The notes: a model not told the origin generated them from the sequence alone. A stretch of DNA of 64,000 nucleotides from Geodermatophilus obscurus (GCF_900143215.1 NZ_FRDM01000008.1:115490-179489), one strand, 5' to 3'; shown: positions 1 to 8,893, numbered from the stretch's first letter. Translations and numbers: made by a program.

Positions 1-564
1 CAGGAACCGCCGGTAGAGGGACTCGGGCCGCAGCCGCTCCGCGACGGTCATGAAGGGCCCGTCCAGGAAGTCGACCAACCAGACGCCGGCGACGTCCCAG
101 TTGCCGCTGTGCGGCAGCGCGACGATCAGCCCCCGGCCCTCGTCGCGGGCCCGCTGCAGGTGCTCGCGGCCGGGCAGCTCGGTGCCGTCGAGGATCCGCT
201 GCACACCCAGCCGCGACAGCCGGAACGCCTCCTGCCAGTAGCGGGCGTAGGAGCACACGCCCCGCACGGTCAGCTCGTGGAGCGCCTCCTCGTCGAGCCG
301 GCCCCCGGTGGCGACGCGGAGGTTGGCGCGCAGCTGCCGCACCCCGCGGCCCTCGCGCGCGGCGGCCCAGCGGCCGGCGGCGTCGAAGGCGCCCCGGGCC
401 ACCGGCTCGGGCAGCGCCTTCACCGCGCTCCAGCCGGCGGCGTAGCCCAGATCGGTGAGCCGTGCCGTGGCTCGGGCGCGCCGCCCCGGATCGCCCGGGA
501 CCAGCCGCAGCCCGGGAACGCGCGGGGTCGCCGTGCCTGTGTCCACCCCGGGCGCGTCGGTCAC
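1..564 (-). CDS. patA: Phosphatidylinositol mannoside acyltransferase, N-terminal part (runs off the window)
   Basis: Only the first 188 codons are present; the gene continues beyond base 1. The GTG start at 564 overlaps the pgsA stop in a GTGA junction. The protein has the LpxL/HtrB-like acyltransferase fold signature: after an N-terminal helical stretch it reads ALPHSGNWDVAG, containing the HX4D catalytic motif (H-SGNW-D). In actinobacteria the homologue (Rv2611c) transfers an acyl chain to the mannose of phosphatidylinositol mannoside at the cytoplasmic face of the membrane. Lying directly after pgsA and a HIT gene, as in Mycobacterium, makes this the best call. A generic lauroyl acyltransferase is the alternative name. 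Confidence 0.85.
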   Translation of the reverse strand, partial: MTDAPGVDTGTATPRVPGLRLVPGDPGRRARATARLTDLGYAAGWSAVKALPEPVARGAFDAAGRWAAAREGRGVRQLRANLRVATGGRLDEEALHELTVRGVCSYARYWQEAFRLSRLGVQRILDGTELPGREHLQRARDEGRGLIVALPHSGNWDVAGVWLVDFLDGPFMTVAERLRPESLYRRFL

Positions 565-1217
565 AGCAGCAGGCCCGGGGGCGGCGGGGTCGACGGCGGT
601 GGAGTGGGCAGGGCCCGGCCGCGGGCCTGCCGGTGGACGGCGACGAACCGCTGGGCGACGGTGACCGCGCTGCCCACGGTGAGCACCCACAGCGCGACGT
701 GCAGCGCGTAGGGGATGCCCAGGCCGAGGAACCCGGTGCCGACCAGCACGAGGATCAGCCGCTCGGTGCGCTCCACGACGCCGACGTCGCAGGTCAGCCC
801 CATGCCCTCGGCCCTGGCCTTGACGTAGGAGGTGAGCACGCCGAGCACCAGGCACAGCAGCGCCAGCAGCACGATGAGCCGGTTGTCGCCGGCCCCGGAG
901 AACCACCAGACCAGCGCGCCGAAGATCGCCGCATCGGCCGCGCGGTCGCCGGTGGAGTCCAGCACCGCGCCGAACGCCGAGCCGCCGCCGCGGGCCCGGG
1001 CCAGCGCGCCGTCCAGCATGTCCAGGAGTACGAAGACGGTGACGGTGAACGCGCCCCAGAACAGCTGCCCGGTCGCGATCAGCCCGACGGCGCCGGCGAT
1101 CGCGCCGAGCGTGCCGACCAGCGTGACCGCGTCGGGGGTGACCCCGGCCCGGGCGAGCCGGGCCACGACCGGCGCCCAGAACCGGCCCACCGCGGCGCGT
1201 GCGTTGACGCCGAGCAC
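561..1217 (-). CDS. pgsA: Phosphatidylinositol phosphate synthase (CDP-alcohol phosphotransferase)
   Basis: This 218-residue integral membrane enzyme would join CDP-diacylglycerol and inositol 1-phosphate, the first step to phosphatidylinositol and PIMs. The complete CDP-alcohol phosphotransferase signature is visible at residues 66-91: D66-x2-D69-G70-x2-A-R74-x8-G83-x3-D87-x3-D91. About six hydrophobic helices surround it and the C-terminus is proline-rich. The start is GTG at 1217, one base after the HIT stop codon. The order HIT, pgsA, patA matches the mycobacterial phosphatidylinositol operon, which favours the inositol phosphate enzyme over phosphatidylglycerophosphate synthase. Confidence 0.88.
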   Translation of the reverse strand: MLGVNARAAVGRFWAPVVARLARAGVTPDAVTLVGTLGAIAGAVGLIATGQLFWGAFTVTVFVLLDMLDGALARARGGGSAFGAVLDSTGDRAADAAIFGALVWWFSGAGDNRLIVLLALLCLVLGVLTSYVKARAEGMGLTCDVGVVERTERLILVLVGTGFLGLGIPYALHVALWVLTVGSAVTVAQRFVAVHRQARGRALPTPPPSTPPPPGLLL

Positions 1218-1218
1218 C

Positions 1219-1797
1219 TCAGGCCTCCGGGACGGGCCGGCCGTCCGGCCAGTGCTGGGCCAGCAGCGCCCGGGTCTCCCGCAGCACCTGCGGCAGCACG
1301 CGGGTCAACCCGATGACCGGCATGAAGTTGGTGTCCCCGCCCCACCGCGGCACGGCGTGCTGGTGCAGGTGGTCGGCGATGCCGGCGCCGGCGACCGAGC
1401 CCTGGTTCATGCCGATGTTGAAGCCGTGCGCCCCGGACACCGCGCGCACGACCCGCATGGCCGTCTGCGTGAACCCCCCGAGCTCGGCGACCTCGGCCGC
1501 CGTCAGGTCGGTGTAGTCCGGCACGTGCCGGTAGGGCACGAGCATCAGGTGCCCGGCGTTGTACGGGTACAGGTTGAGGACGGCGAAGACGTGCTCGCCG
1601 CGCGCGACGACGAGCCCCTCCTCGTCGTCCATCTGCGGGATCAGGCAGAACGGGCAGTCGTGCGCACCGGTGGGCTTGCCCTCGCCGCGGATGTAGGCCA
1701 TCCGGTACGGCGTCCACAGGTGCTCGAAGACCGTGGCCGGGCCGCCGTCGTCACGGGAGACGGCGATCCGGGAAGCCTCCTCCGACTCGGTGCTCAT
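1219..1797 (-). CDS. HIT-family nucleotide hydrolase / Ap4A phosphorylase-like protein
   Basis: This 192-residue protein has the histidine triad near its C-terminus (H143-L-H145-Q-H147), the nucleotide-binding and catalytic motif of the family. C48 and C51 form a CPFC pair, the half-site seen in zinc-binding HIT proteins. The mycobacterial homologue at the same position (Rv2613c) cleaves diadenosine tetraphosphate. The ATG at 1797 overlaps the thrS stop (ATGA), so it is probably translated together with thrS and pgsA. Substrate is inferred from the family and the gene order only. Confidence 0.88.
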   Translation of the reverse strand: MSTESEEASRIAVSRDDGGPATVFEHLWTPYRMAYIRGEGKPTGAHDCPFCLIPQMDDEEGLVVARGEHVFAVLNLYPYNAGHLMLVPYRHVPDYTDLTAAEVAELGGFTQTAMRVVRAVSGAHGFNIGMNQGSVAGAGIADHLHQHAVPRWGGDTNFMPVIGLTRVLPQVLRETRALLAQHWPDGRPVPEA

Positions 1798-3821
1798 CCG
1801 GCCACCAGCGCCTCGGCGGTCGGGTCGGTGTTCGCCCGGCTCGCGATCCACTCGGCGACGGCGGCCACCGCCTTCTCGACCGGCACGCCGTTGTGCTGGC
1901 TGCCGTCGCGGAAGCGGAAGGAGACCGCGCCGGCCTCGGCGTCGGTCGCCCCGGCGATGAGCACGAAGGGGGTCTTCTGCTTGCTGGCGGTGCGGATCTT
2001 CTTCTGCATGCGGTCGTCGGAGTCGTCGATCTCCACGCGGATGCCCCGGGCCCGCAGCTGCAGGGCGACGTCGCGCAGGTAGCCGACCTGCTCGTCGGTG
2101 ACCGGGATGCCGACGACCTGCACCGGGGCCAGCCAGGCCGGGAAGGCGCCGGCGTAGTGCTCGGTGAGCACGCCCATGAACCGCTCGATCGAGCCGAACT
2201 TCGCCGAGTGGATCATCACCGGCTGCTGCCGCGTGCCGTCGGAGGCGCTGAACTCCAGGCCGAAGCGGGCCGGCTGGTTGAAGTCGTACTGGATGGTCGA
2301 CATCTGCCAGGTGCGGCCGATGGCGTCCCGCGCCTGCACGGAGATCTTCGGGCCGTAGAACGCCGCGCCGCCGGGGTCGGGCACCAGCTCCAGCCCGGTC
2401 TCCTTGGCGGCCTCCTCGAGCACGGCGGTGGCCACCGCCCACTCCTCCTCGGTGCCGATGAACTTGTCCGAGTCGCCGCGGGTGGACAGCTCGAGGTAGT
2501 AGTCGTCCAGGCCGAAATCGCTCAGCAAGCCCAGCACGAAGGCGAGCAGGTGCCGGATCTCCCCGGGCGCCTGCTCGGGGGTCACGTAGCTGTGCGAGTC
2601 GTCCTGGGCGAAACCGCGCACCCGGGTGAGCCCGTGGATCACGCCGGACTTCTCGTAGCGGTAGACCGATCCGAACTCGAACAGCCGCAGCGGCAGCTCC
2701 CGGTAGGACCGCCCGCGGGACCTGAAGATCAGGTTGTGCATCGGGCAGTTCATGGCCTTGAGGTAGTACTCGGTGTTCTCGAACTCCATCGGCGGGAACA
2801 TCGTGTCCGCGTAGTACGGCAGGTGGCCGGAGGTCTCGAACAGCCCGCGCTTGCTGATGTGCGGCGTGCCGACGTAGTCGAAGCCCTCCTCGATGTGCCG
2901 GCGGCGGACGTAGTCCTCCATCTCCCGCTTGACCACCCCGCCCTTGGGGTGGAAGACGGGCAGCCCGGAGCCGATCTCGTCGGGGAAGCTGAACAGGTCC
3001 AGCTCCACGCCGAGGCGCCGGTGGTCGCGGCGTTCGGCCTCGGCCAGCTGCTCCAGGTACGCCTTGTGCGCCTCCCTGCTCTCCCAGGCGGTGCCGTAGA
3101 TGCGCTGCAGCTGCGGGTTCTTCTCGCTGCCCCGCCAGTAGGCGGCCGCCGACCGGGTGAGGGAGAAGGCCGGGATGTTCGACGTGCGCGGCAGGTGCGG
3201 GCCGCGGCACAGGTCGGTCCAGACCAGGTCGCCCGTGCGGGCGTCCCGGTTGTCGTACATGGTCAGCTGCGCCCCGCCGACCTCGACGGAGGCGCCATCA
3301 TCCGAGGACGCAGCCTCGCCGCCCTTGAGGCCGATCAGCTCCAGCTTGAACGGCTCGTGGGCGAGCTCGGCCTGCGCGTCGGCGTCGCTGATCTCCCGGC
3401 GGGAGAAGTACTGGCCGGCCCGGACGATCTCGGTCATCCGCTTCTCGAGGGCCTGCAGGTCCTCGGGGGTGAAGGGCCGGTCGGGGGCGAAGTCGTAGTA
3501 GAAGCCGTGCTCCACCGGCGGGCCGATGCCCAGCCGGGTGCCGGGGAAGAGGTCCTGCACGGCCTGGGCCAGCACGTGGGCGGCCGAGTGCCGGATCACC
3601 GCGCGGCCCTCGGGGCTGGCGGCGGGCACCGGCTCGACCTCGGCGTCGCCCTCGGGGACCCAGGCGAGGTCCTTGAGGTCGCCGGTCGCCAGGTCCCGGA
3701 CGACGACCGCGCCGTCCGGCCCCTTGAGCGGGGTGCCGGCCGCTCTCAGCGCCTCCTGGGCCGTCGTCCCGGCCGGCACCCGGATCGGGGCGGGAGCGGC
3801 GGAGGTGGGCGCGGCTGACAC
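1794..3821 (-). CDS. thrS: Threonyl-tRNA synthetase
   Basis: This 675-residue class II synthetase charges tRNA-Thr. A TGS domain occupies about residues 10-65. The editing (SAD) domain follows with its zinc-site motif H78-SAA-H82. The catalytic core has the motif 2 region [11 protein letters not shown], and a C-terminal anticodon-binding domain starts near residue 560 ([10 protein letters not shown]). Length matches actinobacterial ThrS. The start is GTG at 3821. It heads an operon with the HIT gene and phosphatidylinositol genes. I see no T-box structure in the 80-bp upstream gap. Confidence 0.97.
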   Translation of the reverse strand: MSAAPTSAAPAPIRVPAGTTAQEALRAAGTPLKGPDGAVVVRDLATGDLKDLAWVPEGDAEVEPVPAASPEGRAVIRHSAAHVLAQAVQDLFPGTRLGIGPPVEHGFYYDFAPDRPFTPEDLQALEKRMTEIVRAGQYFSRREISDADAQAELAHEPFKLELIGLKGGEAASSDDGASVEVGGAQLTMYDNRDARTGDLVWTDLCRGPHLPRTSNIPAFSLTRSAAAYWRGSEKNPQLQRIYGTAWESREAHKAYLEQLAEAERRDHRRLGVELDLFSFPDEIGSGLPVFHPKGGVVKREMEDYVRRRHIEEGFDYVGTPHISKRGLFETSGHLPYYADTMFPPMEFENTEYYLKAMNCPMHNLIFRSRGRSYRELPLRLFEFGSVYRYEKSGVIHGLTRVRGFAQDDSHSYVTPEQAPGEIRHLLAFVLGLLSDFGLDDYYLELSTRGDSDKFIGTEEEWAVATAVLEEAAKETGLELVPDPGGAAFYGPKISVQARDAIGRTWQMSTIQYDFNQPARFGLEFSASDGTRQQPVMIHSAKFGSIERFMGVLTEHYAGAFPAWLAPVQVVGIPVTDEQVGYLRDVALQLRARGIRVEIDDSDDRMQKKIRTASKQKTPFVLIAGATDAEAGAVSFRFRDGSQHNGVPVEKAVAAVAEWIASRANTDPTAEALVAG

Positions 3822-3904
3822 GGGGGCTCCTGCGGGGTCGACGAACGGGCGCTCCCGAGCCTAGTGCGCGGTGCGTGGTCCCCCGGAGACGCCGCCCGAC
3901 CGGA

Positions 3905-4459
3905 TCAGGACGGCAGGACCTCGGCGCGGTCCCCGACCCGCACCGTCCCGGGCCGCCGCACCTCGGCGTAGACCCCGAGGCAGTGCTTGGGGGTACGGGT
4001 GACCGACACCTCGACCTCGCCGAGGCGCACGGTGCGCCCGACCCACGAGCGCTCGTCCTCGCCCTCGGGCAGGTCCAGCAGCAGGTTGGCGCGCGGATCG
4101 TCGGCCGAGCAGCCCTCCGGGACGTCGCCGGCGTCGGCGCGCGCGATCGCCCCGCGGCTGACCAGGTGCACCGCAGCCGCGTCCACCTGCGGCTGGCCGG
4201 ACCGCTGCAGGCGCACCGGCCGGCCCAGCACCTCGGTGAGGGTGATCGTGTCGGCCTCGTCGTCCCCGGTGGCGACGACCTCGGCCATCCGCGGGGTGGT
4301 CTTCACCGTCACCCGCTCCCCCGTCGTGGCGTCGACGACGGTCCAGGCCCGGTCGCCGACCAGCCCCGCCGGGCCGACCTCGGCCTCCCGCACCGTCCGC
4401 CCGGCCAGGCTCTTCACCGGGTAGACGCTCACCTGCACGACGCTGCCCGCTCCGGTCAC
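3905..4459 (-). CDS. MOSC domain protein
   Basis: This 184-residue protein has an N-terminal beta-barrel segment (VSVYPVKSLAG), typical of the MOSC N-domain, followed by a MOSC core ending in TPKHCLGVYAEV. The cysteine in that last motif is the conserved MOSC cysteine. MOSC proteins handle sulfur or the molybdenum cofactor, for example mARC-type reductases that reduce N-hydroxylated compounds. The GTG start at 4459 overlaps the stop of the upstream HNH gene (GTGA). The exact substrate is unknown. Confidence 0.82.
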   Translation of the reverse strand: MTGAGSVVQVSVYPVKSLAGRTVREAEVGPAGLVGDRAWTVVDATTGERVTVKTTPRMAEVVATGDDEADTITLTEVLGRPVRLQRSGQPQVDAAAVHLVSRGAIARADAGDVPEGCSADDPRANLLLDLPEGEDERSWVGRTVRLGEVEVSVTRTPKHCLGVYAEVRRPGTVRVGDRAEVLPS

Positions 4460-4911
4460 GAGGCGACCGTACGTGGATCCGTCGCGGCGGGCGGCCGGCG
4501 GCGCAGGCGGCGGCGCTGGGCGTCCAGGTAGGGCCGCGCGCGGCGCTGGCCACCCTGGCGGTCGATGGCCTCCTGCAGGGCGTCGAGCGCCCGGGCCAGC
4601 CGGCCGGCGTCGGGCTGCCAGCCGCGCCGCTCGCACTCCTCGAGCCAGTCCACCGGCGCCCGGTGCCCGCGCTCGGCGTTGCAGCGACGGCAGGCGGCGA
4701 CCTCGTTGGCCGGCCACGACGGGCCGCCCTTGAGCCGGGGGATGACGTGCTCGGTGGTCGGCGGGACCAGGCCGCCGAGGACCCGGCCGCACCAGATGCA
4801 GGTGTCGCCGTCGCGCTCCAGGGCCTCGGTGAGGCGTTGAGCGCGTCCCGGCCGGCGCGGACGAACGGGCACGGGCGGGGCTGGCGACCGGCGGCGGGAC
4901 ATCTGCTCCAT
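4456..4911 (-). CDS. HNH endonuclease domain protein
   Basis: This 151-residue, arginine-rich protein has a zinc-framed HNH fold: C38-xx-C41, then the catalytic-type histidine in TTEHVIPR (H55), then C74-xx-C77. The family includes stand-alone nucleases of unclear role, some tied to mobile elements and others chromosomal. The ATG at 4911 follows GAGGAGG closely; the ATG at 4902 (MSRRR) is a possible alternative with more normal spacing. It overlaps the MOSC gene by 4 bp, so the two are probably co-transcribed. Confidence 0.75.
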   Translation of the reverse strand: MEQMSRRRSPAPPVPVRPRRPGRAQRLTEALERDGDTCIWCGRVLGGLVPPTTEHVIPRLKGGPSWPANEVAACRRCNAERGHRAPVDWLEECERRGWQPDAGRLARALDALQEAIDRQGGQRRARPYLDAQRRRLRRRPPAATDPRTVAS

Positions 4912-5086
4912 CGTCCTCCTCGGGGACGCTCCGTGCCGGGACCGGGCTCCCCGTCGAGCACCTCCGCACCGTCTCGGAACGGCGCGCTGCCCACCGATGA
5001 GGAACCGGTACGACGAAGGTCTCCCTCGACGACGACCACCACCGGACCCGCGACCGCCGGGCCGGACCAGACGCGGAGGAGCAGTC

Positions 5087-5635
5087 ATGGGCGCGATCAG
5101 GGTGCACGAGTTCACGACCGTCGACGGGGTCGTCGACGCCCCGATGTGGACGATGGACTACGGCTTCCCCGACGACCTGGCCGCGTCCATCGGCGCGCTC
5201 ACGGCCCCGGCACAGGGCATCCTGCTCGGCCGGACCACCTTCGAGATGTTCGCGCCGGCCTGGTCGGGCCGCACCGCCGAGGACGACCCCGGCGCGCCGT
5301 TCTTCAACGACACGACGAAGTACGTCGTCTCCGCGACGCTGACCGACGCCGAGTCGACGTGGCGCAACTCCACCGCGGTCGGCGGCTACGACGCCGGCCG
5401 GGTGCACGAGCTCAAGGCGCAGGGCGACCTCTACGTGAGCGGCAGCGCCACGCTCGTGCGCGCGCTGCTCGCCGACGGCCTGGTCGACGAGCTGCACCTG
5501 TACGTCTACCCACTCGCCGTCGGCAGCGGCATCCGGCTCTTCCCCGAGGGCAGCGCACAGCAGCTGTCGCTGCTCGACGTGGAGCGCCTCAGCAACGGGG
5601 TGGCCCACCTGACCTACGGCCCGGCCACCACCTGA
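5087..5635 (+). CDS. Dihydrofolate reductase-fold (RibD C-terminal-like) protein
   Basis: This 182-residue protein resembles the RibD_C/DHFR-like reductases common in actinobacteria. It starts IRVHEFTTVDGVVDAP, has a nucleotide-binding-type segment LLGRTTFEMFAPAW, and the second signature LYVSGSATLVRALL. GGAGGAG lies 6 bases before the ATG. It stands alone, divergent from the HNH gene and convergent with the tRNA-Val gene, with which it shares a terminator hairpin. These proteins probably bind NADPH; the substrate is not known. Confidence 0.8.
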   Translation: MGAIRVHEFTTVDGVVDAPMWTMDYGFPDDLAASIGALTAPAQGILLGRTTFEMFAPAWSGRTAEDDPGAPFFNDTTKYVVSATLTDAESTWRNSTAVGGYDAGRVHELKAQGDLYVSGSATLVRALLADGLVDELHLYVYPLAVGSGIRLFPEGSAQQLSLLDVERLSNGVAHLTYGPATT

Positions 5636-5646
5636 CTGTCGGACGA

Positions 5647-5680
5647 CGAGAGGCCCGGATCCGTGGACCCGGGCCTCTCG
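5647..5680. terminator. Bidirectional hairpin terminator
   Basis: A perfect 12-bp stem (CGAGAGGCCCGG paired with CCGGGCCTCTCG) encloses a 10-base loop. It sits 11 bases after the reductase stop codon on the plus strand and just after the tRNA-Val 3' end on the minus strand. No T-run follows, which is usual for actinobacterial terminators. Confidence 0.75.
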
Positions 5681-5683
5681 TGC

Positions 5684-5758
5684 TGGTGGGCGATACTGGG
5701 TTCGAACCAGTGACCTCTTCGGTGTGAACGAAGCGCTCTACCACTGAGCCAATCGCCC
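5684..5758 (-). tRNA. tRNA-Val (anticodon CAC)
   Basis: Read on the minus strand, the 7-bp acceptor stem is GGGCGAT/ATCGCCC. The anticodon stem CTTCG/CGAAG encloses the loop TTCACAC, giving anticodon CAC. The T-loop is TTCGAAC. The 3' CCA is encoded (5684-5686); without it the tRNA is 5687-5758. Outside the anticodon arm it is identical to tRNA-Val(GAC) at 8672-8743. Confidence 0.95.
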
Positions 5759-5783
5759 CTGCGGCAGCCATTCTGCCAGACGC

Positions 5784-6254
5784 TCAGCGCCAGAGTGGCA
5801 CCCACCCCGGCACCCAGTCGGGGACGCCCATGACGTGCAGCACGACCACCAGGACGCCGTAGACGAAGGCGGCGGTGGCCAGTGCGACCGCCGCCCGCAC
5901 CCACGCCCGCTGCCGGCCCAGCCACTCGGTCCACGCCCGGACGTGCCGCCGCGTGAAGTCCAGCAGCCGCTCCGCCCAGGTGAACTCGGTGGCCAGCAGG
6001 AAGAGCCCGGTGATGACGGTGAGCCAGCCCGGCCCGGGCAGCGGGATGGTGACCAGCCCGAAGGCCACGACGAGGCCGCCGACCGCGCCCACGACCAGGC
6101 GGTAGCCGTGGTCGAGGGGACGGCGGGCGGCCAGGCGCCGGCGCCAGTGCGTGGTGGCGACGCGCTCTCGCAGGCTGCGGTGGCTGTGCTCAGCGTGGGC
6201 CCGCCGCGCACCGGACGCCGGGGCACCGGCCTGACCCGCGACGGACGGGGTCAC
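5784..6254 (-). CDS. PGPGW-family transmembrane protein
   Basis: This protein of about 156 residues has the family hallmark IPLPGPGWLTVITG between two hydrophobic stretches, and another hydrophobic helix near the C-terminus (residues about 120-140). The N-terminus is basic. The chosen start is GTG at 6254, with GGAG a few bases upstream and 14 bp after the anti-sigma stop. Members of this family have no established function. It may be transcribed with the sigma and anti-sigma genes. Confidence 0.7.
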   Translation of the reverse strand: MTPSVAGQAGAPASGARRAHAEHSHRSLRERVATTHWRRRLAARRPLDHGYRLVVGAVGGLVVAFGLVTIPLPGPGWLTVITGLFLLATEFTWAERLLDFTRRHVRAWTEWLGRQRAWVRAAVALATAAFVYGVLVVVLHVMGVPDWVPGWVPLWR

Positions 6255-6268
6255 CGTCTCCGGACCGT

Positions 6269-7156
6269 TCAGCTGGGCACCTCCCCGGACGCCACGATGT
6301 CGCTCGGCTCCGGCGGAGCCTGCCGGCCGGGCTCGAGGCTCACCGCATAGCCGGTGTACCCGTCCAGCCCGGACGCCCCGGAGCCTACGGTCCAGAGGGC
6401 CGGTTGCGGGGACGTGACGTCGAAGGTGCCGAGCGGTGTGGCCGAGCCCGCGTTGGTCCCCCACACCACGTAGGTCTGGTCCTGCACGTCGTTCGGCGCC
6501 AGGCCCTGGGAGACCACCTGCACCTGGTCATCGCGGGCGACGACGGTGGCCACCGTCGTGCCGTCGGCCGCCATCGGCGCGATCGTCGCCTGGCCGGGGG
6601 TCAGCAGCGCCTCCACCAGCCGGGCCTGCTCGGCGGCGGTGGCCTGCGCCTCCTCCCGCGCCGAGCTGAGCACCACGTTCCAGGTGCCCAGGGCCAGGAT
6701 CGCCGCGACCGCGGCGGCCACGAGGGCGTTGGGCAGCACGCGGCGCCAGCTGGGCTGCGGCCCCGCCGGGCCCAGCGGGAGCGGCGCCCGGTGCGACCCC
6801 GACGGCCGGCCCTCGGGCTGTCGTCCGGGAGCGGGGGCGTCCGCGGCGACGGGCGGCAGCGGCTGCGCCGTCCGCTCGCCGTCGCCGGCCGGGCGGGGCA
6901 GCTGCGCGGTCTCCTCCACGGCGGCCCGCAGCCGGGCGCGCAGCCGCTCCGGAGGGTCCGCAGGCGGCAGGTCGCCGGCCAGGGCCCCCATGACGTCGGT
7001 GGTCTCGGCCACCGTCTGCCGGCACCGGGAGCAGGTGGGCAGGTGCGCGGCGAAGAGCTCCTCGTCCTCCGGCTCGAGCGCGTGCAGCGCCCACCCGACG
7101 GCGAGTTCGTCGAAGGACTCGTGCGGTCCGCGACGCGGGTCCTGGGGCGCGCTCAC
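6269..7156 (-). CDS. Anti-sigma factor with zinc-binding N-terminus (RskA-like)
   Basis: The 295-residue protein begins with a zinc-associated anti-sigma domain carrying H38-xxx-C42-xx-C45. A proline-rich linker follows, then one transmembrane helix at about residues 143-163, then an extracytoplasmic RskA-type C-terminal domain (anti-sigma-K factor fold). It should hold the adjacent ECF sigma factor inactive at the membrane until a signal triggers its release. The GTG start at 7156 overlaps the sigma stop (GTGA), strong support for a cognate pair. Confidence 0.88.
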   Translation of the reverse strand: MSAPQDPRRGPHESFDELAVGWALHALEPEDEELFAAHLPTCSRCRQTVAETTDVMGALAGDLPPADPPERLRARLRAAVEETAQLPRPAGDGERTAQPLPPVAADAPAPGRQPEGRPSGSHRAPLPLGPAGPQPSWRRVLPNALVAAAVAAILALGTWNVVLSSAREEAQATAAEQARLVEALLTPGQATIAPMAADGTTVATVVARDDQVQVVSQGLAPNDVQDQTYVVWGTNAGSATPLGTFDVTSPQPALWTVGSGASGLDGYTGYAVSLEPGRQAPPEPSDIVASGEVPS

Positions 7157-7803
7157 CGGCTCGTCCCGTCCGCCGGCGCGGACGCCCCGAGCGCGCCGCC
7201 CCGGGCGACACCCGTGGCGCCGCCGAGCTCCTCCCGCAGCCGGCGCATCCCGGCGAGCATGCGCGTCTTCACCGTGCCCAGCGGCGTGCTGGTCAACGCC
7301 GCGACCTCCCGCTGTGTGTAGCCGCCGTCGTAGGCCAGGGTGAGCGCCTCCCGCTGGGGAGCCGGCAGTGCGCTCAGCGCGCCGCGCACCTGCTCGGACA
7401 CCACCCTGCTCCACGCCTCGTCCTCCACGTCCCGGGACGACGTCGGGGTGGAGCGGACCAGGTCCTCCTCCGCCCGGCTCTGCCGACGGCGGTGAGACTC
7501 CTCCCGGCGGACGGCGTCGACGGCCTTGTGGTGGACCATCGCCAGGAGCCAGGAGGAGAAGGAGCCACGGGCGGCGTCGAAGGCTCCCGGGTCGCGCCAG
7601 ACGCTGAGGAACACGTCCTGCACCACGTCCTCGGCCAGGACGTCGTCGGCGAGGATCCGCCGCGCGAGCGCGAAGGCCGGGCGGCTGTACCGGTCGTAGA
7701 GCTCGTCGACGGCGCTCCCGTCGCCCGCGCGCATGCGCAGGACGAGGTCGGCGCCCGCGGGGCCGTCCCCGACGCGCCGTCCCGGACTGCTCACGAGGCC
7801 CAT
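7153..7803 (-). CDS. ECF-family RNA polymerase sigma factor
   Basis: The protein has about 216 residues. Region 2 lies at about residues 30-100 (DELYDRYSRPAFALARRI, then the DVVQDVFLSVWR helix). Region 4 lies at about 140-185 (ALPAPQREALTLAY, then TPLGTVKTRMLAGM), the helix-turn-helix that reads the -35 element. The ATG at 7803 is preferred because it begins shortly before the conserved part; a longer in-frame start near 7959 would add a poorly conserved arginine-rich tail overlapping the divergent promoter region. Overlap with the RskA-like anti-sigma gene suggests a SigK-type, signal-responsive system. Confidence 0.9.
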   Translation of the reverse strand: MGLVSSPGRRVGDGPAGADLVLRMRAGDGSAVDELYDRYSRPAFALARRILADDVLAEDVVQDVFLSVWRDPGAFDAARGSFSSWLLAMVHHKAVDAVRREESHRRRQSRAEEDLVRSTPTSSRDVEDEAWSRVVSEQVRGALSALPAPQREALTLAYDGGYTQREVAALTSTPLGTVKTRMLAGMRRLREELGGATGVARGGALGASAPADGTSR

Positions 7804-7930
7804 CGTCACACGCGGTCTTCGCGACAGGCGGGCGACGCGGTTCAGGTGCGCCCGGAAGGGGCACTCAGAGGTCGATGCGCCCGATGAGTCCCGGGCGTCA
7901 CCTCGGTCAGGGAAGGTCGTTGTTGGAGAC

Positions 7931-8374
7931 ATGAGCAACCGCGCCACGCCTGGGTACACGTGTCCGACGACGCTGCACCTCGTCGGCCCGCAGTCGTGGA
8001 CAGAGGTCCCCGCGCTGCTGAGCTACGAGGTCAGCGACCCCTTCGCCGTGCGGATCACCTTCGGCGACCACGCCGAGGAGGACGGCATCTCCTGGCTCGT
8101 GGGCCGCGACCTGCTCCAGGCCGCCCTCGACCAGCCGGCGGGCGAGGGTGACGTGCGGCTGTGGCCGTCACGTACCTCGGGCGACGTCCTCTTCCTGCAC
8201 CTGCGCGCGCCTTCCGGTGAGGCGCTGTTCGAGGTCTCCCGCGGCACGGTCGCCGGGTTCCTGCAGCTGACCGCCAGCGTCGTCCCCTTCGGCGAGGAGT
8301 CCTCGGTCCTCGAGGTGGACGGGGAACTGGCCGCCCTGCTGTCCAACGGCGGCGCCGACCCGACGGGTCGGTGA
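7931..8374 (+). CDS. SsgA/SsgB-like sporulation and cell division regulator
   Basis: This 147-residue protein matches the SsgA-like family: residues about 25-60 read ALLSYEVSDPFAVRITF and then SWLVGRDLL, with the conserved tail pattern around VSRGTVAGFL. In Streptomyces these proteins position FtsZ during sporulation septation; related genera with complex life cycles carry SsgB-like copies. TTGGAG precedes the ATG. It is transcribed divergently from the ECF sigma gene, so a shared regulatory region (7804-7930) is possible. Confidence 0.85.
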   Translation: MSNRATPGYTCPTTLHLVGPQSWTEVPALLSYEVSDPFAVRITFGDHAEEDGISWLVGRDLLQAALDQPAGEGDVRLWPSRTSGDVLFLHLRAPSGEALFEVSRGTVAGFLQLTASVVPFGEESSVLEVDGELAALLSNGGADPTGR

Positions 8375-8390
8375 CCACCGGGGGACCCCC

Positions 8391-8420
8391 GTGAACCCCC
8401 CTCCGCGGGTCGGGTATCGT
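8391..8420 (+). promoter_or_regulatory. Possible promoter of the tRNA-Gly/Cys/Val cluster
   Basis: A -10-like TATCGT (8415-8420) lies about 20 bases before the tRNA-Gly gene, with a weak -35-like GTGAAC (8391-8396) 18 bases further upstream. This is pattern matching only. Confidence 0.3.
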
Positions 8421-8440
8421 TCCCCCTGCACGACAGCAAC

Positions 8441-8513
8441 GCGGACGTGGCTCAGTTGGTAGAGCATCACCTTGCCAAGGTGAGGGTCGCGGGTTCGAAT
8501 CCCGTCGTCCGCT
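8441..8513 (+). tRNA. tRNA-Gly (anticodon GCC)
   Basis: The acceptor stem is GCGGACG/CGTCCGC. The anticodon stem TCACC/GGTGA holds the loop TTGCCAA, giving anticodon GCC. The T-loop is TTCGAAT. It is 73 nt without an encoded CCA and is first in a three-tRNA cluster. Confidence 0.96.
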
Positions 8514-8554
8514 CGGAACCTCGGGCGCTGGTCGCGAGACCGGCGCCCGTGTGC

Positions 8555-8625
8555 GGTGGAGTGGCCGAGAGGCGAGGCAACGGCCTGCAAAGCCGTCTAC
8601 ACGGGTTCAAATCCCGTCTCCACCT
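8555..8625 (+). tRNA. tRNA-Cys (anticodon GCA)
   Basis: The acceptor stem is GGTGGAG/CTCCACC. The anticodon stem ACGGC/GCCGT encloses the loop CTGCAAA, giving anticodon GCA. It is 71 nt, and CCA is not encoded. It lies 41 bp after tRNA-Gly. Confidence 0.95.
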
Positions 8626-8671
8626 CGGCCACCGCCGAGTGCGGTGGAGCGGCCGGCCAGCAGGCCGGATC

Positions 8672-8743
8672 GGGCGATTGGCTCAGTGGTAGAGCGCTAC
8701 CTTGACACGGTAGAGGTCACTGGTTCGAACCCAGTATCGCCCA
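8672..8743 (+). tRNA. tRNA-Val (anticodon GAC)
   Basis: The acceptor stem is GGGCGAT/ATCGCCC and the anticodon stem CTACC/GGTAG encloses the loop TTGACAC, giving anticodon GAC. Unlike tRNA-Val(CAC) at 5684-5758, CCA is not encoded. The two differ only in the anticodon arm. Confidence 0.96.
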
Positions 8744-8752
8744 CAGGCAGGA

Positions 8753-8781
8753 GAGGCCCGGGTCCCGCGGATCCGGGCCTC
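8753..8781 (+). terminator. Hairpin after the tRNA cluster
   Basis: A 9-bp stem (GAGGCCCGG/CCGGGCCTC) begins 10 bases after tRNA-Val(GAC). Its sequence is close to the hairpin behind the other tRNA-Val gene, so gene and terminator may have been duplicated together. Confidence 0.65.
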
Positions 8782-8893
8782 GCTGCTGTCCGGGGACCGC
8801 CCCGCTCCGATCCCGGCCACAGCCACGTGCACCCGGCTCGGGGCAGGCAGGCCGCCGGGACCACGGATCACCGACCACGCGGCGAGTACGCCG

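Noticed and set aside
3822..3904. A T-box riboswitch upstream of thrS
   Set aside because: The gap is only about 80 bp and shows no specifier loop or T-box sequence.
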